Positions 7,801 to 16,650 of a stretch of DNA of 64,000 nt are shown here, in pieces. The notes under the pieces were generated by a model, which was not told where the DNA came from, ran no database searches, and saw nothing but the letters and a program-made list of their open reading frames with translations. A program made the translations under genes and the position numbers. Source of the stretch: Bin87 sp965203855 (GTDB lineage Bacteria > Chloroflexota > Dehalococcoidia > Lucifugimonadales > UBA3495); contig CBDBDN010000005.1 in the NCBI GenBank assembly GCA_965203855.1, positions 1,054,001 through 1,118,000 of the forward strand, read 5' to 3'. Every line of letters begins with the position of its first letter. The stretch's first letter is position 1.

Positions 7801-7890
7801 CATTCGGACTTGCTACGGCATTCGGACTTGCTACGGCATTCGGACTTGCTACGGCATTCGGGCTTGCTACGGCATTCGGGCTTGCTACGG
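7801..7890 (+). repeat. 18-bp tandem repeat, five copies
   Basis: Five head-to-tail copies of CATTCGGACTTGCTACGG (the last two with GGG for GGA; 7801-7890) run straight into a GGAATGACGGGCC unit of the dispersed repeat family. The 7640-8190 gap has no convincing gene; the small ORFs through it are repeat translations. Confidence 0.85.
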
Positions 7891-8190
7891 AATGACGGGC
7901 CGGCGGTTCGCAATGGCGGAAACTTGCGCCGGGATGGCGGACGGTGAATCAGGGAATGGCAGCGAATTTGACGGACGGCGTAAGGTGAGATGGACGGATA
8001 AGGTAAGGATGGACGGCGTAAGAGGAAATGGCGACCGGGCTGCGGTAGCCCTTGCCGGGCAAGTGTGGTACATTGCCAGCCCGTCATGCCGGCGTATGTC
8101 CGGCGGGATGCGGCACTAACGACAATACTGCCGGAATATGGACTGCGCTGCCGCTTGACTTGGCGGCGCGCTACGGATGGAGGACAGGCA

Positions 8191-9087
8191 ATGAGTGAAC
8201 GGATTGGTTTCGTGGGGCTGGGCATTATGGGCAAGCCGATGGCCCGTAATTTGATGGCGGCCGGCTACACGCTGACGGTGTATGACATTGTGGGGGAGCC
8301 GGTGGAGGAGCTGGCTACGGAGGGCGCGGCGGCGGCGTCATCGCCGGCGCAGGCGGCGTCCGGCAATGTCCGCACCATCACGATGCTGCCCGACTCGGCG
8401 GATTCGGAGCGCGCCATACTGGGGCCGGACGGGGTATTGGAGGGCGCCGAACCGGGTTCGGCCATCATTGATATGAGTAGCATCGCCCCGTCGATGTCGC
8501 AGAAAATCGGGGCGGCGTGCGCGGCAAAAGGGGTTGACTTTCTGGACGCGCCGGTCAGCGGGGGAGAGCCGGGGGCTATCGCCGGCACGCTGGCGGTAAT
8601 GGTGGGCGGCAACCAGGGCGTCTTTGACGCTTGCAAGCCGATGCTGGATGTTATGGGCGGCAATGTCGTTTTGACCGGGGATGTGGGGGCCGGGAACATT
8701 ACGAAGTTGGCGAACCAGATAATCGTTGCCGCCAACATAGAGGCGCTCAGCGAGGCATTGACGCTGTCGCAGAAGGCGGGCGTGGATCCGGAGCGGGTGT
8801 TCAACGCCATACGGGGCGGGCTGGCGGGCAGCGCGGTGATGGAAGCGAAAGCGCCGATGATGCTGGATCGCAATTTCCGGGCCGGGTTCCGCATCCGGCT
8901 GCATCAGAAAGACTTGCGGAATGTGCTGCAAACGGCTACGGAGCTGAATGTGCCGCTGCCGGTAACTGCGCTGGTGCAGCAGATGCTGGGTTCGCTGGTC
9001 AACGACGGGGAGCAGGAGTCGGATCATTCGGCGATACTGCACTTCGTGGAGCAGATGGCGGGGGTAGAAGTGCGGCGCGGCGGGTAA
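8191..9087 (+). CDS. garR: 2-hydroxy-3-oxopropionate (tartronate semialdehyde) reductase-like dehydrogenase
   Basis: The start is ATG 8191, preceded by GGAGGACAGGCA. The 298-residue protein is a beta-hydroxyacid dehydrogenase: Rossmann GFVGLGIMGKPMARNL at the N-terminus for NAD(P), the substrate motif FLDAPVSGGEPGA, and the catalytic-Lys helix GNITKLANQII. Its length is normal for GarR/GlxR. It would reduce a C3-C4 semialdehyde at the NAD(P)H level. GarR is the closest described type, but 3-hydroxyisobutyrate dehydrogenase and related imine reductases share the motifs, so the exact substrate is open. It stands alone, followed by repeats. Confidence 0.88.
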   Translation: MSERIGFVGLGIMGKPMARNLMAAGYTLTVYDIVGEPVEELATEGAAAASSPAQAASGNVRTITMLPDSADSERAILGPDGVLEGAEPGSAIIDMSSIAPSMSQKIGAACAAKGVDFLDAPVSGGEPGAIAGTLAVMVGGNQGVFDACKPMLDVMGGNVVLTGDVGAGNITKLANQIIVAANIEALSEALTLSQKAGVDPERVFNAIRGGLAGSAVMEAKAPMMLDRNFRAGFRIRLHQKDLRNVLQTATELNVPLPVTALVQQMLGSLVNDGEQESDHSAILHFVEQMAGVEVRRGG

Positions 9088-9194
9088 CTATGGGCAAGGC
9101 GGCGGACGACAGCGTTTTGACGGCGCGCATTCTGATGACGCAGCGGTGCAAAGGCGCAAAAGTGCGGAGGTTGGGGGAATAAGCCGGTTATTGG

Positions 9195-9340
9195 GGCGCA
9201 AGCCGGAGTCCAGGCGTGGCTGTGGATTCCGGCTTTCGCCGGAACGACGGTTGGGGGACGGAATGACGGTTGGGGGGGCGGAATGACGGTTGGGGGGCGG
9301 AATGACGGTTGGGGGGACGGAATGACGGTTGGGGTGGTTT
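9195..9340 (+). repeat. Palindrome plus GGAATGACGGTTGGGG tandem units
   Basis: A degenerate copy of the palindromic element (GGATTCCGGCTTTCGCCGG near 9226) is followed by five copies of a roughly 18-base GGAATGACGGTTGGGGG unit. Apart from this array and the promoter at its right, 9088-9450 shows nothing. Confidence 0.85.
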
Positions 9341-9397
9341 GGAATGGCGAGGAATCACCGCCTAATCGGAAAAGCCTACCGCCGTTGGCTTCAATAA

Positions 9398-9426
9398 TTG
9401 ACAAGCCGGTTATATTTTGTTAACTT
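9398..9426 (+). promoter_or_regulatory. Promoter of the small gene pair and mutS2
   Basis: TTGACA (9398-9403), a 17-base spacer and TAACTT (9421-9426) lie 25 bases before the start at 9451. The transcript may run through the two small genes into mutS2, because the genes overlap. Confidence 0.5.
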
Positions 9427-9450
9427 GAACATAATCAAAGGGGGTATGTT

Positions 9451-9594
9451 ATGGCAAGGGCAACTGAAGTTCGACTAACGCAGCAGCAGCAGCGTATCCT
9501 GGAGCAAACGGAACGCGAAGCGGCGAAGCTCGGCAAAGAGAACGCTATATTGATTGAACGGCTTCTGGCGTCCAGGTCGCGTCGTGGCGCATAG
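9451..9594 (+). CDS. Short charged coiled-coil-like protein, first of a two-gene unit
   Basis: The 47-residue protein (MARATEVRLTQQQQRILEQT...) starts at ATG 9451 behind AAAGGGGGT. It is strongly basic/acidic alternating and Gln-rich, predicted helical, without recognisable family. Size, position and overlap with the next gene (its stop lies 8 bases inside the following GTG-started frame) resemble the antidote/regulator gene of a small toxin-antitoxin-like pair, but no domain proves that. Confidence 0.6.
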   Translation: MARATEVRLTQQQQRILEQTEREAAKLGKENAILIERLLASRSRRGA

Positions 9595-9928
9595 CAATTC
9601 TACACCGGAAGCCTATATGGACTATCTGGCGGAGCGTGAAGTCATACTGACTATCCGCTCCAATGTTATCGCTATCACGCAGCTCAGCATTGCCGGATTG
9701 GTGGGACTCGGCCAAGCCGGCCCGTCGTCCTACGGCTTGAGTAAAGCGGCGGCGTTGCGGGAACTGGTATTGGAACCGTTGCAACGCCGTCAATATGATC
9801 ATGCGCAGCGCGGGCTATACGAGTTTTTGAGCGACGATTTAATGTTGCAAATAATGGAAAGGCTGATAAATCATGCGGCGCCCGGCATTGACTTATTAGC
9901 CAAATTGGCCGCTGAATACGATGTCTAG
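9584..9928 (+). CDS. Unknown protein, second gene of the small pair
   Basis: I favour GTG 9584, which overlaps the end of the 47-residue gene; a TTG at 9554 would give a longer overlap. The 114-residue product contains EREVILTIRSNVIAITQLSIAGL and a helical C-terminus (YEFLSDDLMLQIMERLI). No catalytic motif is apparent. Its last codons overlap the mutS2 start by 8 bases, so expression of the three genes is likely coupled. Confidence 0.55.
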   Translation: MAHSNSTPEAYMDYLAEREVILTIRSNVIAITQLSIAGLVGLGQAGPSSYGLSKAAALRELVLEPLQRRQYDHAQRGLYEFLSDDLMLQIMERLINHAAPGIDLLAKLAAEYDV

Positions 9929-12356
9929 CTTTGCTGATATGGATACTGACGCTGCCGACGCTTTTGGGTCGGCCTTGAGGCTGCTGGAGTTTGATGAAAT
10001 CCGGCAGCGGCTGGCGGCGGCGGCGCGCACTGCCATTGGCGCCGAAGCCGCCCGGGAACTGGCCCCCTCCGCTGATGCGCGGGATGTAGCGATGCGGCAG
10101 CAGGAGACGGCGGAAGCGCGGCAGCTGCTGGATACGGCCGGCGCGCCGGAGCTGGGACCCGCCGACGACTTGCGCCCGTCCGTCCAACGGACGCTGCTGG
10201 GAGGGGTACTGCGGGGAGAGGAGCTGCGGAGCATTGGCGCGCTGGCCGCCGCCGCCCGCTGGAATCGCACGGCGCTGGCGCGACGGGAGGATTTGCCGCT
10301 GCTGTCCGGCATCGCCGCCAACCTGCCGGAACTGCCGGATTTGGAAAGCGCCGTTAACCGGACGGTGAATTCCGCCGGCGAAATACTGGATTCGGCGTCG
10401 CCGGAGCTGGCGCGTCTGCGGCGGGAATCCCGTTCCGCTTACGCTGCGCTTAACGATGTGATGCAGCGTTCCCTGCGCCGCTATCAGCGTTCCGGCGTTA
10501 CGCAGGAAAACATTATCAGCGAGCGCAACGGCCGGATGGTGCTGTTCATCAAGACGGAGTTCAAGGGGCAGGCGCCGGGCATCGTGCATGATGTATCCGA
10601 CAGCGGCGCGACGGTGTTTATTGAACCGATGGGCGCGATAGAGCCGGGGAACCGCTGGCGGGAGACGCGGCTGGCCGAACAGCGCGAGGAGGAACGGGTA
10701 CTGCGCCGGCTGTCGGCACTGGTGGGGCAGTATGCCGAGGAAATAATGCTGTCGCTGCATTTGCTGGCCCGCTTGGACTTGGCCGCCGCCAAAGGGCGTT
10801 ACGCCAATGCGCTGCGCTGCGTAGCGCCGGTTATCATTGGGCCGGACGAACCGCGCCGGCTGGAACTGACCGCCGCCCGGCATCCGCTGCTGCCGGGGGA
10901 AGTAGTGCCGACCAGCGTCGTCATTGGTGAAAAGGACAGCGTGCTGCTGATAACCGGCCCCAACGCCGGCGGCAAAACCGTGGCGCTCAAAACGGTGGGT
11001 CTGCTGGCGTTGATGGCTCACGCCGGCTTGCCGGTTCCGGCGCAGGACGCCGTGATTCCGTTGCTGGACGGCATCTATGCCGACATCGGCGACCAGCAGA
11101 GCATTTTTGAGTCGCTGTCAACTTTCAGCAGCCACATCCGCAGCCTGCGGCGGATTATGGAAGCGGCGACCGACCGCTCGCTGGTACTGATTGACGAACT
11201 GGGCTCGGCTACGGATCCGGAGGAAGGTTCGGCGCTGTCGGCGGCGTTGCTGTCGGAGTTTCGGGATCGCAACACGCTGGCCGTGGCAACTACGCATCAT
11301 CGCAGCGTGGCGCGCCTGGCGCAGGATGCGCCGGGGATGGTGAACGCCAGCGTTGACCTGAATCCGCGCACGCTGGAGCCGACCTATCAGCTGACGCACG
11401 GCGTCCCCGGACGGAGCTATGCTTTGACTATTGCCGCCCGGCTGGGGCTGCCGGACTCGGTAATCGCCGAGGCGCAAACTCATTTGGATCCGGCGCATCT
11501 GCAAACTGACCGGCTGTTGCAGGAATTGCAGGAGGAACGGCTGACGGTATCGGAGCTGCGCCGCCAGGCGGAGGCAACGCTGGCGGCGGCGCAGCGACGG
11601 GAACAGGAAACGGAGCAGCAGCTGGCCGCGGTTGAGGATACGAAAGCGCAGCTGGTAGAGGAGGCGCGCCGGGAGCTGGGGGAGCAGATACGGCAGGTTG
11701 CCGATGACATCCGCCGCGCTGAGCGTTCCTTGCAGCGGATGCCGGGGCCGGATGCGGCGGTTGGCGATGCGGGCGCATCAGTATCCGTATCCGCATTTGC
11801 CGCTGACTTGGCGGCGGAACGGGAACGCCTGGCGGCGGCGCAGCGGGAGATTGTATCGCCGGACTGGGAGCCCATTGCGGTGGAACGCCCGCCGTGGTAT
11901 CACGACTTGCGGGCGGGCGACCGGGTGTATATTCGGGGCGTGGCGCGTCCGGTGGAAGTGGCAACCGCGCCCAACGAGCAGCAGGAGATTGAGGTAGTCA
12001 TCGGCAATATGCGCGCGCGGCTGCCGGTGTACCAGCTGGAACGGCCGGCCGACCGCATCCATCCGGCGGCCGAGCAGGCGGGGGTAGTGTATCGCCGGCC
12101 GGAAAGCAAGCGGACGCTGAGCCCGGAAGTGAACCTGCACGGCTACCGGGTGGACGAGGCTATATCGGTGATTGATTCGCTGCTGGACGATGCCGCGCTG
12201 GAGGGTATGACGGCGCTGAAAATCGTGCACGGCAAAGGGACGGGAGCATTGCGGCGGGCGATACGGGAATATCTGGGCAGCCATCCGCTGGTAGCGGCGG
12301 CGCGTCCGGGCGAGGGCGGAGCGGCGGCGGGGGTTACGGTGGTGGAGCTGCGGTAG
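9921..12356 (+). CDS. mutS2: MutS2 ATPase/endonuclease (RqcU-type ribosome-collision factor)
   Basis: The 811-residue protein begins at ATG 9921 (MSSFADMD). Order of parts: N-terminal helical core domain (LRLLEFDEIRQRLA), lever and clamp helices, the ABC-type ATPase with Walker A TGPNAGGKT at about residues 343-351, the STFSSHIRSL signature and Walker B LVLIDELGSATDPEEG, the GRSYALTIAARLGLP segment, a long coiled coil (about 520-625), a KOW-like stretch (GDRVYIRGVARPVEV) and a C-terminal Smr domain (VNLHGYRVDEAISVID... KIVHGKGTGALRRAI). Family length is about 780-800. In Bacillus, MutS2/RqcU splits collided ribosomes; that fits the VLRF1-type gene nearby. Confidence 0.95.
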   Translation: MSSFADMDTDAADAFGSALRLLEFDEIRQRLAAAARTAIGAEAARELAPSADARDVAMRQQETAEARQLLDTAGAPELGPADDLRPSVQRTLLGGVLRGEELRSIGALAAAARWNRTALARREDLPLLSGIAANLPELPDLESAVNRTVNSAGEILDSASPELARLRRESRSAYAALNDVMQRSLRRYQRSGVTQENIISERNGRMVLFIKTEFKGQAPGIVHDVSDSGATVFIEPMGAIEPGNRWRETRLAEQREEERVLRRLSALVGQYAEEIMLSLHLLARLDLAAAKGRYANALRCVAPVIIGPDEPRRLELTAARHPLLPGEVVPTSVVIGEKDSVLLITGPNAGGKTVALKTVGLLALMAHAGLPVPAQDAVIPLLDGIYADIGDQQSIFESLSTFSSHIRSLRRIMEAATDRSLVLIDELGSATDPEEGSALSAALLSEFRDRNTLAVATTHHRSVARLAQDAPGMVNASVDLNPRTLEPTYQLTHGVPGRSYALTIAARLGLPDSVIAEAQTHLDPAHLQTDRLLQELQEERLTVSELRRQAEATLAAAQRREQETEQQLAAVEDTKAQLVEEARRELGEQIRQVADDIRRAERSLQRMPGPDAAVGDAGASVSVSAFAADLAAERERLAAAQREIVSPDWEPIAVERPPWYHDLRAGDRVYIRGVARPVEVATAPNEQQEIEVVIGNMRARLPVYQLERPADRIHPAAEQAGVVYRRPESKRTLSPEVNLHGYRVDEAISVIDSLLDDAALEGMTALKIVHGKGTGALRRAIREYLGSHPLVAAARPGEGGAAAGVTVVELR

Positions 12357-12614
12357 GATGGGTATAGGTAGTGGCAGAGGTAAAGGGAATGATGCGCCGG
12401 AGGTATTTTCAGTATGCGCTGGCATTAGATTAGGACGTACCACAGACACACCGGCACCTGTGCGTCACGCCGGGGCCGCTCCGGTTTGCTGTATCCTTGC
12501 GTCAGCCGCCGACTGATTACATATGCCCGCATCTTGCCGGACGAAATTACTCAGGCCAATTCTATACAGCGTTGCCGATGCTGCCGGGTTGCTCGCAGCG
12601 TTGCCGTCCAATAG

Positions 12615-12643
12615 TTGAATAAAGCAAGGACTTTCGGTAAAAT
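12615..12643 (+). promoter_or_regulatory. Promoter of the spermidine operon
   Basis: TTGAAT (12615-12620), a 17-base spacer and TAAAAT (12638-12643) precede the speD TTG start by about 88 bases, leaving a GC-rich leader of about 80 bases. The rest of 12357-12730 holds no gene that I can support. Confidence 0.55.
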
Positions 12644-12730
12644 GGACGCTTGCGATTGTGTCGGGCGGGCGTTGCGATGGGGCGGCGCGGCGGCGGCGCA
12701 TTCGCGGAGACGATACGGAGGAAAGGGTGA

Positions 12731-13132
12731 TTGAATGAACTAGGTACGCACGTGCTGCTGGAACTTCGAGACTGCGACCCCCGGCTGCTTAACGACTTGG
12801 ACTACATCCGGCAGGAGCTGCTGGACGCGGCGGACGCCGTAGCTGCCCATGTCGTGGGGGAATCTTTCCACCAGTTCAGCCCGCAGGGGGTTACCGGCAT
12901 CCTGTCCATTGCCGAATCCCATATTTCCATTCACACTTGGCCGGAGTATGGGTATGCGGCGGCGGACATTTTCACTTGCGGCGACCAAACGATGCCGGAG
13001 CGGGCTGCCGACTGCATCGTAACCGCGCTGCGCTGCCGCGATCCGGAAATTACGCGGATCCGGCGCGGCCCCGGCGGCGCCCGCATCGCCGATTTCCGCG
13101 CGTCCGGCCTGGCCGTCCCGGCCGGCAGATGA
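12731..13132 (+). CDS. speH: S-adenosylmethionine decarboxylase proenzyme
   Basis: The TTG at 12731 is the only suitable start; ATG 12735 is out of frame and closes at once, and GGAGGAAAGG lies just upstream. The 133-residue protein carries the class 1b proenzyme motif GVTGILSIAESHISIHTWPEYGYAAADIF. The Ser of ESHISIHT is the self-cleavage site giving the pyruvoyl cofactor, with the following His and the later Cys (FTCG) as active-site residues. It makes decarboxylated SAM as aminopropyl donor. The spermidine synthase gene follows with an ATGA overlap or a 100-base gap. Confidence 0.94.
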   Translation: MNELGTHVLLELRDCDPRLLNDLDYIRQELLDAADAVAAHVVGESFHQFSPQGVTGILSIAESHISIHTWPEYGYAAADIFTCGDQTMPERAADCIVTALRCRDPEITRIRRGPGGARIADFRASGLAVPAGR

Positions 13133-14148
13133 CGCTTTGCCGACGGTCGGCCAACCGTCAAAACAACGCCGCTGAAACGGCGTCGCTTTATCCTAACCAA
13201 CGCTACCCCGGTGCTACTGTGGCAAGCTATCCAATGGACGAAATCACCGGCAAGTGGGTCATCGAGACCGTGCTGCCGGAGCTGGCGATTATGCTCAAGG
13301 TGGACGATGTGCTCTATTCGGGGCATACCGACTATCAGCGGGTGGAAGTGGTCAACTCGGCGGTGTACGGGCGCAGCCTGCTGCTGGACGGCAAAACGCA
13401 GTCCACCGAGCGGGACGAACATATTTACCACGAAACGCTGGTGCATCCGGCGCTGCTGCTGCATCCTGACCCGCGCGAGGTGTTCATTGGCGGCGGCGGC
13501 GAAGGCGGCACGCTGCGCGAAACGCTGCGGCATCGCGGCGTGTCCGGCGTAACGATGGTTGACCTTGACCCGCAGGTAGTGGAACTGTGCCGGGAGCATC
13601 TGCCGCAGCACCATCAGGGGGCTTTTGACGACCCCCGCGCGCGGCTGGTCCACGATGACGCCCGCGCCTATCTCGAAAACAGCGCACAGCAATACGATGT
13701 GATGATAATGGATCTGGTTGACCCTTTGGAGGGCGGCCCGGCGTATCTGTTGTACACCAGAGAGTACTACGACATCGCCCGGGCCCGATTGAAACCGGGC
13801 GGCATCCTGGTTACACAATCCGGGCCGGCGGGATACCTCAGCCTGCGGGAATGCTTTACCGCCATCTATAAGACGCTGGACAGCATATTTGCCTGCGCCG
13901 CGCCTTATCAGGCTCATGTGCCATCGTTCATTACCTTGTGGGGATTTACCGTCGCATCCGACGCGCCTCTGCCTAGCCTGACGGCGGCGGAAGTTGACGG
14001 GCGCATTGCCGATCGGATAGTCGGCCCGCTGCGTCATTATGACGGCGAAACGCACACCGCAATGTTCGCCCTGCCCCGGCACATCCGGGAAGGGATCGCC
14101 GCCGAAACGCGGATTAACCGGGACGCTGCGCCGGTGTTTATGGTTTAG
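13129..14148 (+). CDS. speE: Spermidine synthase (polyamine aminopropyltransferase)
   Basis: The ATG at 13129 overlaps the speH stop (ATGA). A shorter start at ATG 13234 (MDEITGKWV, 304 residues) is also possible, since the first 35 residues are unconserved and of lower third-position GC. The Rossmann methyltransferase-like core is clear: FIGGGGEGGTLRETLRH, MVDLDPQVVELCREHLP, the DDARAYLEN loop and MIMDLVDP with YTREYYD downstream. It transfers aminopropyl from decarboxylated SAM to putrescine or a similar diamine. Pairing with speH gives a complete spermidine module. Agmatine or thermospermine specificity cannot be excluded. Confidence 0.92.
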   Translation: MTLCRRSANRQNNAAETASLYPNQRYPGATVASYPMDEITGKWVIETVLPELAIMLKVDDVLYSGHTDYQRVEVVNSAVYGRSLLLDGKTQSTERDEHIYHETLVHPALLLHPDPREVFIGGGGEGGTLRETLRHRGVSGVTMVDLDPQVVELCREHLPQHHQGAFDDPRARLVHDDARAYLENSAQQYDVMIMDLVDPLEGGPAYLLYTREYYDIARARLKPGGILVTQSGPAGYLSLRECFTAIYKTLDSIFACAAPYQAHVPSFITLWGFTVASDAPLPSLTAAEVDGRIADRIVGPLRHYDGETHTAMFALPRHIREGIAAETRINRDAAPVFMV

Positions 14149-14528
14149 GGCGGGCCGGTATCCGAGGGAGCGTAGCCGGGAACCCATTGGGCGGCGCGGA
14201 CGATAGGGTTCAGCGCGCTTTTGGTCTTGCGGCCGGTGATGTCGCAGTGGCCGGGGCCGCCGCTATCGGGGGTGCGGATGATGCCCAAGCCGTTCTCCCG
14301 CAAGACGCCGACGGCTACAATGCACTGATACGGCTGATTGCCCTCTTGCGACACTGCATCCGGAGTAGTTTCGGATAGCAGGTACACCGACACCGGACCG
14401 TCTCGCCCGTCCTGTATGAACGCTTGAGTAGAAGGGCAGACACGACCCAAGTTTTCGTCAAACGGATGTTGTCCCTCCGCAACCCGTCTGATGACAGTTT
14501 CGTCATCGCCAATAGTAGGGTCATCCAT
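14145..14528 (-). CDS. Conserved protein of unknown function, second gene of a pair
   Basis: The 127-residue protein contains ETVIRRVAEGQHPFDENLGRVCPSTQAFIQD...VSVYLLSE and later HCDITGRKT. The pattern of a short N-terminus, an RRI-like start and an S-x-x-AF...SVYL segment recalls a widespread uncharacterised family that always follows a gene like 14553-15071, here 24 bases upstream. No catalytic residues can be named. It overlaps the speE stop tail-to-tail by 4 bases. Confidence 0.6.
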   Translation of the reverse strand: MDDPTIGDDETVIRRVAEGQHPFDENLGRVCPSTQAFIQDGRDGPVSVYLLSETTPDAVSQEGNQPYQCIVAVGVLRENGLGIIRTPDSGGPGHCDITGRKTKSALNPIVRAAQWVPGYAPSDTGPP

Positions 14529-14552
14529 CAGTCGGCCCCGGCGCGATTGAGG

Positions 14553-15071
14553 CTAGGAAAACACGGAACGGGCCAGCCGGGTCAATCGCTCAATGTTGGG
14601 GAGCGCCGGCTCCTCGTATTCCTCTGTGGCGCTGCGGAAATAATACTCCAGCGCGCCATCGGGATAGGCCGCGATTTCCAGATCCACGCCGTTCCGGCTC
14701 CATTCGGCCTGGACACCGCCGCGCCAAGTGGGAACAATGGCCGGAGGGGGGGCTGCGTCATCAAGGACACGGACCAGCGTTACCAGCAAAGTGGCGGCGG
14801 CCCAGGGATGCGTGGCGACAGCACTGTCGTTCCAGTCGGCATTGTCCCACGGCAAAGCCGCAATTGCCTGGATGGTAGGTTCCATCCACGGCGGCGGATC
14901 CATGTCCATCGGCGCCGGGTCCCCGCCGGCCAAGGGTTCAATCAGTAGCAAGCCTTTGTCGGTTGGGCGCATTGCCGAAACCGCATTGCCGAAAAACCGG
15001 ACCCGGTCAGAAACGGTCGCACCCGACGTTTCCGCACTGCGCGGGGCGTAGGCGTACATCGTAGTCATCAA
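14553..15071 (-). CDS. Conserved protein of unknown function, first gene of a pair
   Basis: The 172-residue protein has a Pro/Met-rich middle and a C-terminal segment WRGGVQAEWSRNGVDLEIAAYPDGALEYYF. That W-x-GG-x-Q-x-EW-x(3)-G-x-DLEI-x(3)-P-x-G core recurs in paired hypothetical genes of many bacteria. The pair structure suggests a two-component function such as toxin-antitoxin, but this is inference only. The start MMTTMYAY could be either of the first two Met. The gap to the thioesterase gene (15072-15243) shows nothing. Confidence 0.6.
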   Translation of the reverse strand: MMTTMYAYAPRSAETSGATVSDRVRFFGNAVSAMRPTDKGLLLIEPLAGGDPAPMDMDPPPWMEPTIQAIAALPWDNADWNDSAVATHPWAAATLLVTLVRVLDDAAPPPAIVPTWRGGVQAEWSRNGVDLEIAAYPDGALEYYFRSATEEYEEPALPNIERLTRLARSVFS

Positions 15072-15243
15072 AAATTCCCTGCTATGCCAATCTTACAGTC
15101 CCTAAATCACTAACGGGGGTTGATAGCAGTTTATATCAAGCCGGGGCTACGTCGACATCCTCCACAGGACGCACAGGAATTATCGGGCAAAACTCGCTGA
15201 TCTGTCAATGGCGGCTATTTAAATAATTCCGGCGCTATATTAT

Positions 15244-15753
15244 TTACCCATCGCCGGCTTCCGCCGCCGCCAGCTCCGGGAAACCGGATAGCGGCAACAC
15301 ATCCCCAGCCGCTTCCCACCTTTCAACCAGAGCGCGGATGGCATCCGGCACGGGCCGGGTGCCGCCCGTAGCGGCGTAGAACCCGACATACACGGCCTCT
15401 ATCGTAGTTGCCGGTGCGGCGTCCGGGTCGGCGCCGGCCGGGAATACGCCGACTTGCAGCGTCAGGCTGGTGTTGCCGATGCGGGTAACGCGGGCGCGCA
15501 AATCCAGCATTGCGTCAACTCGCACCGGCGCCTTGTATTCCAGCGTAGCCTTGACTACTGCGCTGTCAAAATAGCCGGCGGCGGCGATGCGGTAGATGCT
15601 GAACCCCAGATTGCGAAAGTATTCGGCCTGCGCTATTTCCAGCCAGCCGAGGTAGCTGCCGTTGAAAGCGATGCCTTGGGCGTCGCATTCCTGCCAGCGG
15701 ACGCGGACGGGAAAGCCGAAGCGGAAATGGCGGCGTTGGGTTGGGGCCGGCAT
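15244..15753 (-). CDS. Acyl-CoA thioesterase, 4HBT/YbgC-like hotdog fold
   Basis: The 169-residue protein starts with FPVRVRWQECDAQGIAFNGSYLGWLEIAQAEYFR, the 4-hydroxybenzoyl-CoA thioesterase-type motif in which the Asp of ECDAQG is the catalytic acid. A hydrophobic beta sheet follows (VKATLEYKAPVRVDAMLDLRARVTRIGNTSLTL). It hydrolyses acyl-CoA thioesters in the cytoplasm; the chain is unknown. It lies 41 bases downstream of trmD and is probably cotranscribed, which suggests no functional link. Confidence 0.85.
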   Translation of the reverse strand: MPAPTQRRHFRFGFPVRVRWQECDAQGIAFNGSYLGWLEIAQAEYFRNLGFSIYRIAAAGYFDSAVVKATLEYKAPVRVDAMLDLRARVTRIGNTSLTLQVGVFPAGADPDAAPATTIEAVYVGFYAATGGTRPVPDAIRALVERWEAAGDVLPLSGFPELAAAEAGDG

Positions 15754-15794
15754 TATGGCATGGATAAAGGGGATGGACGGGATGGAATGGCGGA

Positions 15795-16553
15795 TTAGGT
15801 TGCGTTGTCGTCCGTCCAGCCCAGAGTGGACAGATAAGCGCGGTCGGAGTTGGACAGGGAAGCGGCTGCCAGCAGGTCGGGGCGCATCCGCATCGTGCGT
15901 TCCAATGATTGGCGGCGGCGCCAGCGTTCAATTTCGGCATGGTTGCCGGAACGCAGGATTTCCGGGACGGGCATACCGCGAAAATCGGCCGGCCGCGTGT
16001 AGAGGGGATGTTGCAGCAGGCCGGAGGTGATGCTGTCGGCGCTGACATTCTCCGCCGAACCGACTACATCGGGAACGAACCGGGATACGGCGTCAACTAT
16101 TACCATCGCAGCCAGCTCGCCGCCGGTAAGGACATAATCGCCGATGCTCACTTCGTGGGTAATCAGGCCGGTGCGTATCCGCTCGTCAACTCCGGCGTAA
16201 TGGCCGCAGATGATGATAAGGCCGGGCGCGGCGGCGAACTCGTCAACGATAGCCTGATTAAGGATGCGGCCCTGCGGGGAAGTAAGTACGATAGGGGTTG
16301 CGCTGCGTTCCGAATCGGGGACAGCGGCCAGGGCATCGGCGACGGCGGCGAACACCGGCTCCGGTTTCAGCACCATACCCGGGCCGCCGCCGAACTGGTA
16401 GTCGTCGGCCGTATGGTGGCGGTCGGCGGTAAAGCGGCGAATGTCGGCAGCCGCTACGGAAATCAGGCCGCTCTGCACGGCGCGCCCGATGACGCCGTAA
16501 TCAGACAGGATGCGGAATGCATCGGGGAAAAGGGTGAGGATTTGGAAGCGCAT
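15795..16553 (-). CDS. trmD: tRNA (guanine-37-N1)-methyltransferase
   Basis: The 252-residue protein is a clear TrmD of the SPOUT class: N-terminal MRFQILTLFPDAF, DYQFGGGPGMVLKPEP, the knot segment LIIICGHYAGVDERI and SIGDYVLTGGELAAMV, with the C-terminal LLQHPLYTRPADFRGMPVPEILRSGNHAEI-x-x-WRR-x-QSLERT. It methylates G37 of tRNAs with SAM and prevents +1 frameshifting. Its length is typical. It is the first gene of a two-gene unit with the thioesterase. The rpsP-rimM neighbours usual in many bacteria are absent. Confidence 0.96.
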   Translation of the reverse strand: MRFQILTLFPDAFRILSDYGVIGRAVQSGLISVAAADIRRFTADRHHTADDYQFGGGPGMVLKPEPVFAAVADALAAVPDSERSATPIVLTSPQGRILNQAIVDEFAAAPGLIIICGHYAGVDERIRTGLITHEVSIGDYVLTGGELAAMVIVDAVSRFVPDVVGSAENVSADSITSGLLQHPLYTRPADFRGMPVPEILRSGNHAEIERWRRRQSLERTMRMRPDLLAAASLSNSDRAYLSTLGWTDDNAT

Positions 16554-16597
16554 GGGTAAAAATTGTAACGACTACCCAGTCGGACAATGACCAGAGT

Positions 16598-16632
16598 AAG
16601 AGTGATGGGCTATTCATAACCCCATCACTCTT
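16598..16632 (-). terminator. Strong hairpin after the coiled-coil nuclease gene
   Basis: AAGAGTGATGGG (16598-16609) and CCCATCACTCTT (16621-16632) form a 12-bp perfect stem with an 11-base loop, 19 bases after the stop of the gene at 16651-18180 and 45 bases before trmD. There is no T-tract on the minus strand; it could be a terminator or a processing/attenuation site. Confidence 0.55.
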
Positions 16633-16650
16633 GTAATGCTCGCTCAATTG

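Noticed and set aside
7675..7947. 90-residue frame of HSDLLRHSDLLR repeats
   Set aside because: It is the 18-bp repeat read in one frame; no ribosome-binding site and no homology.
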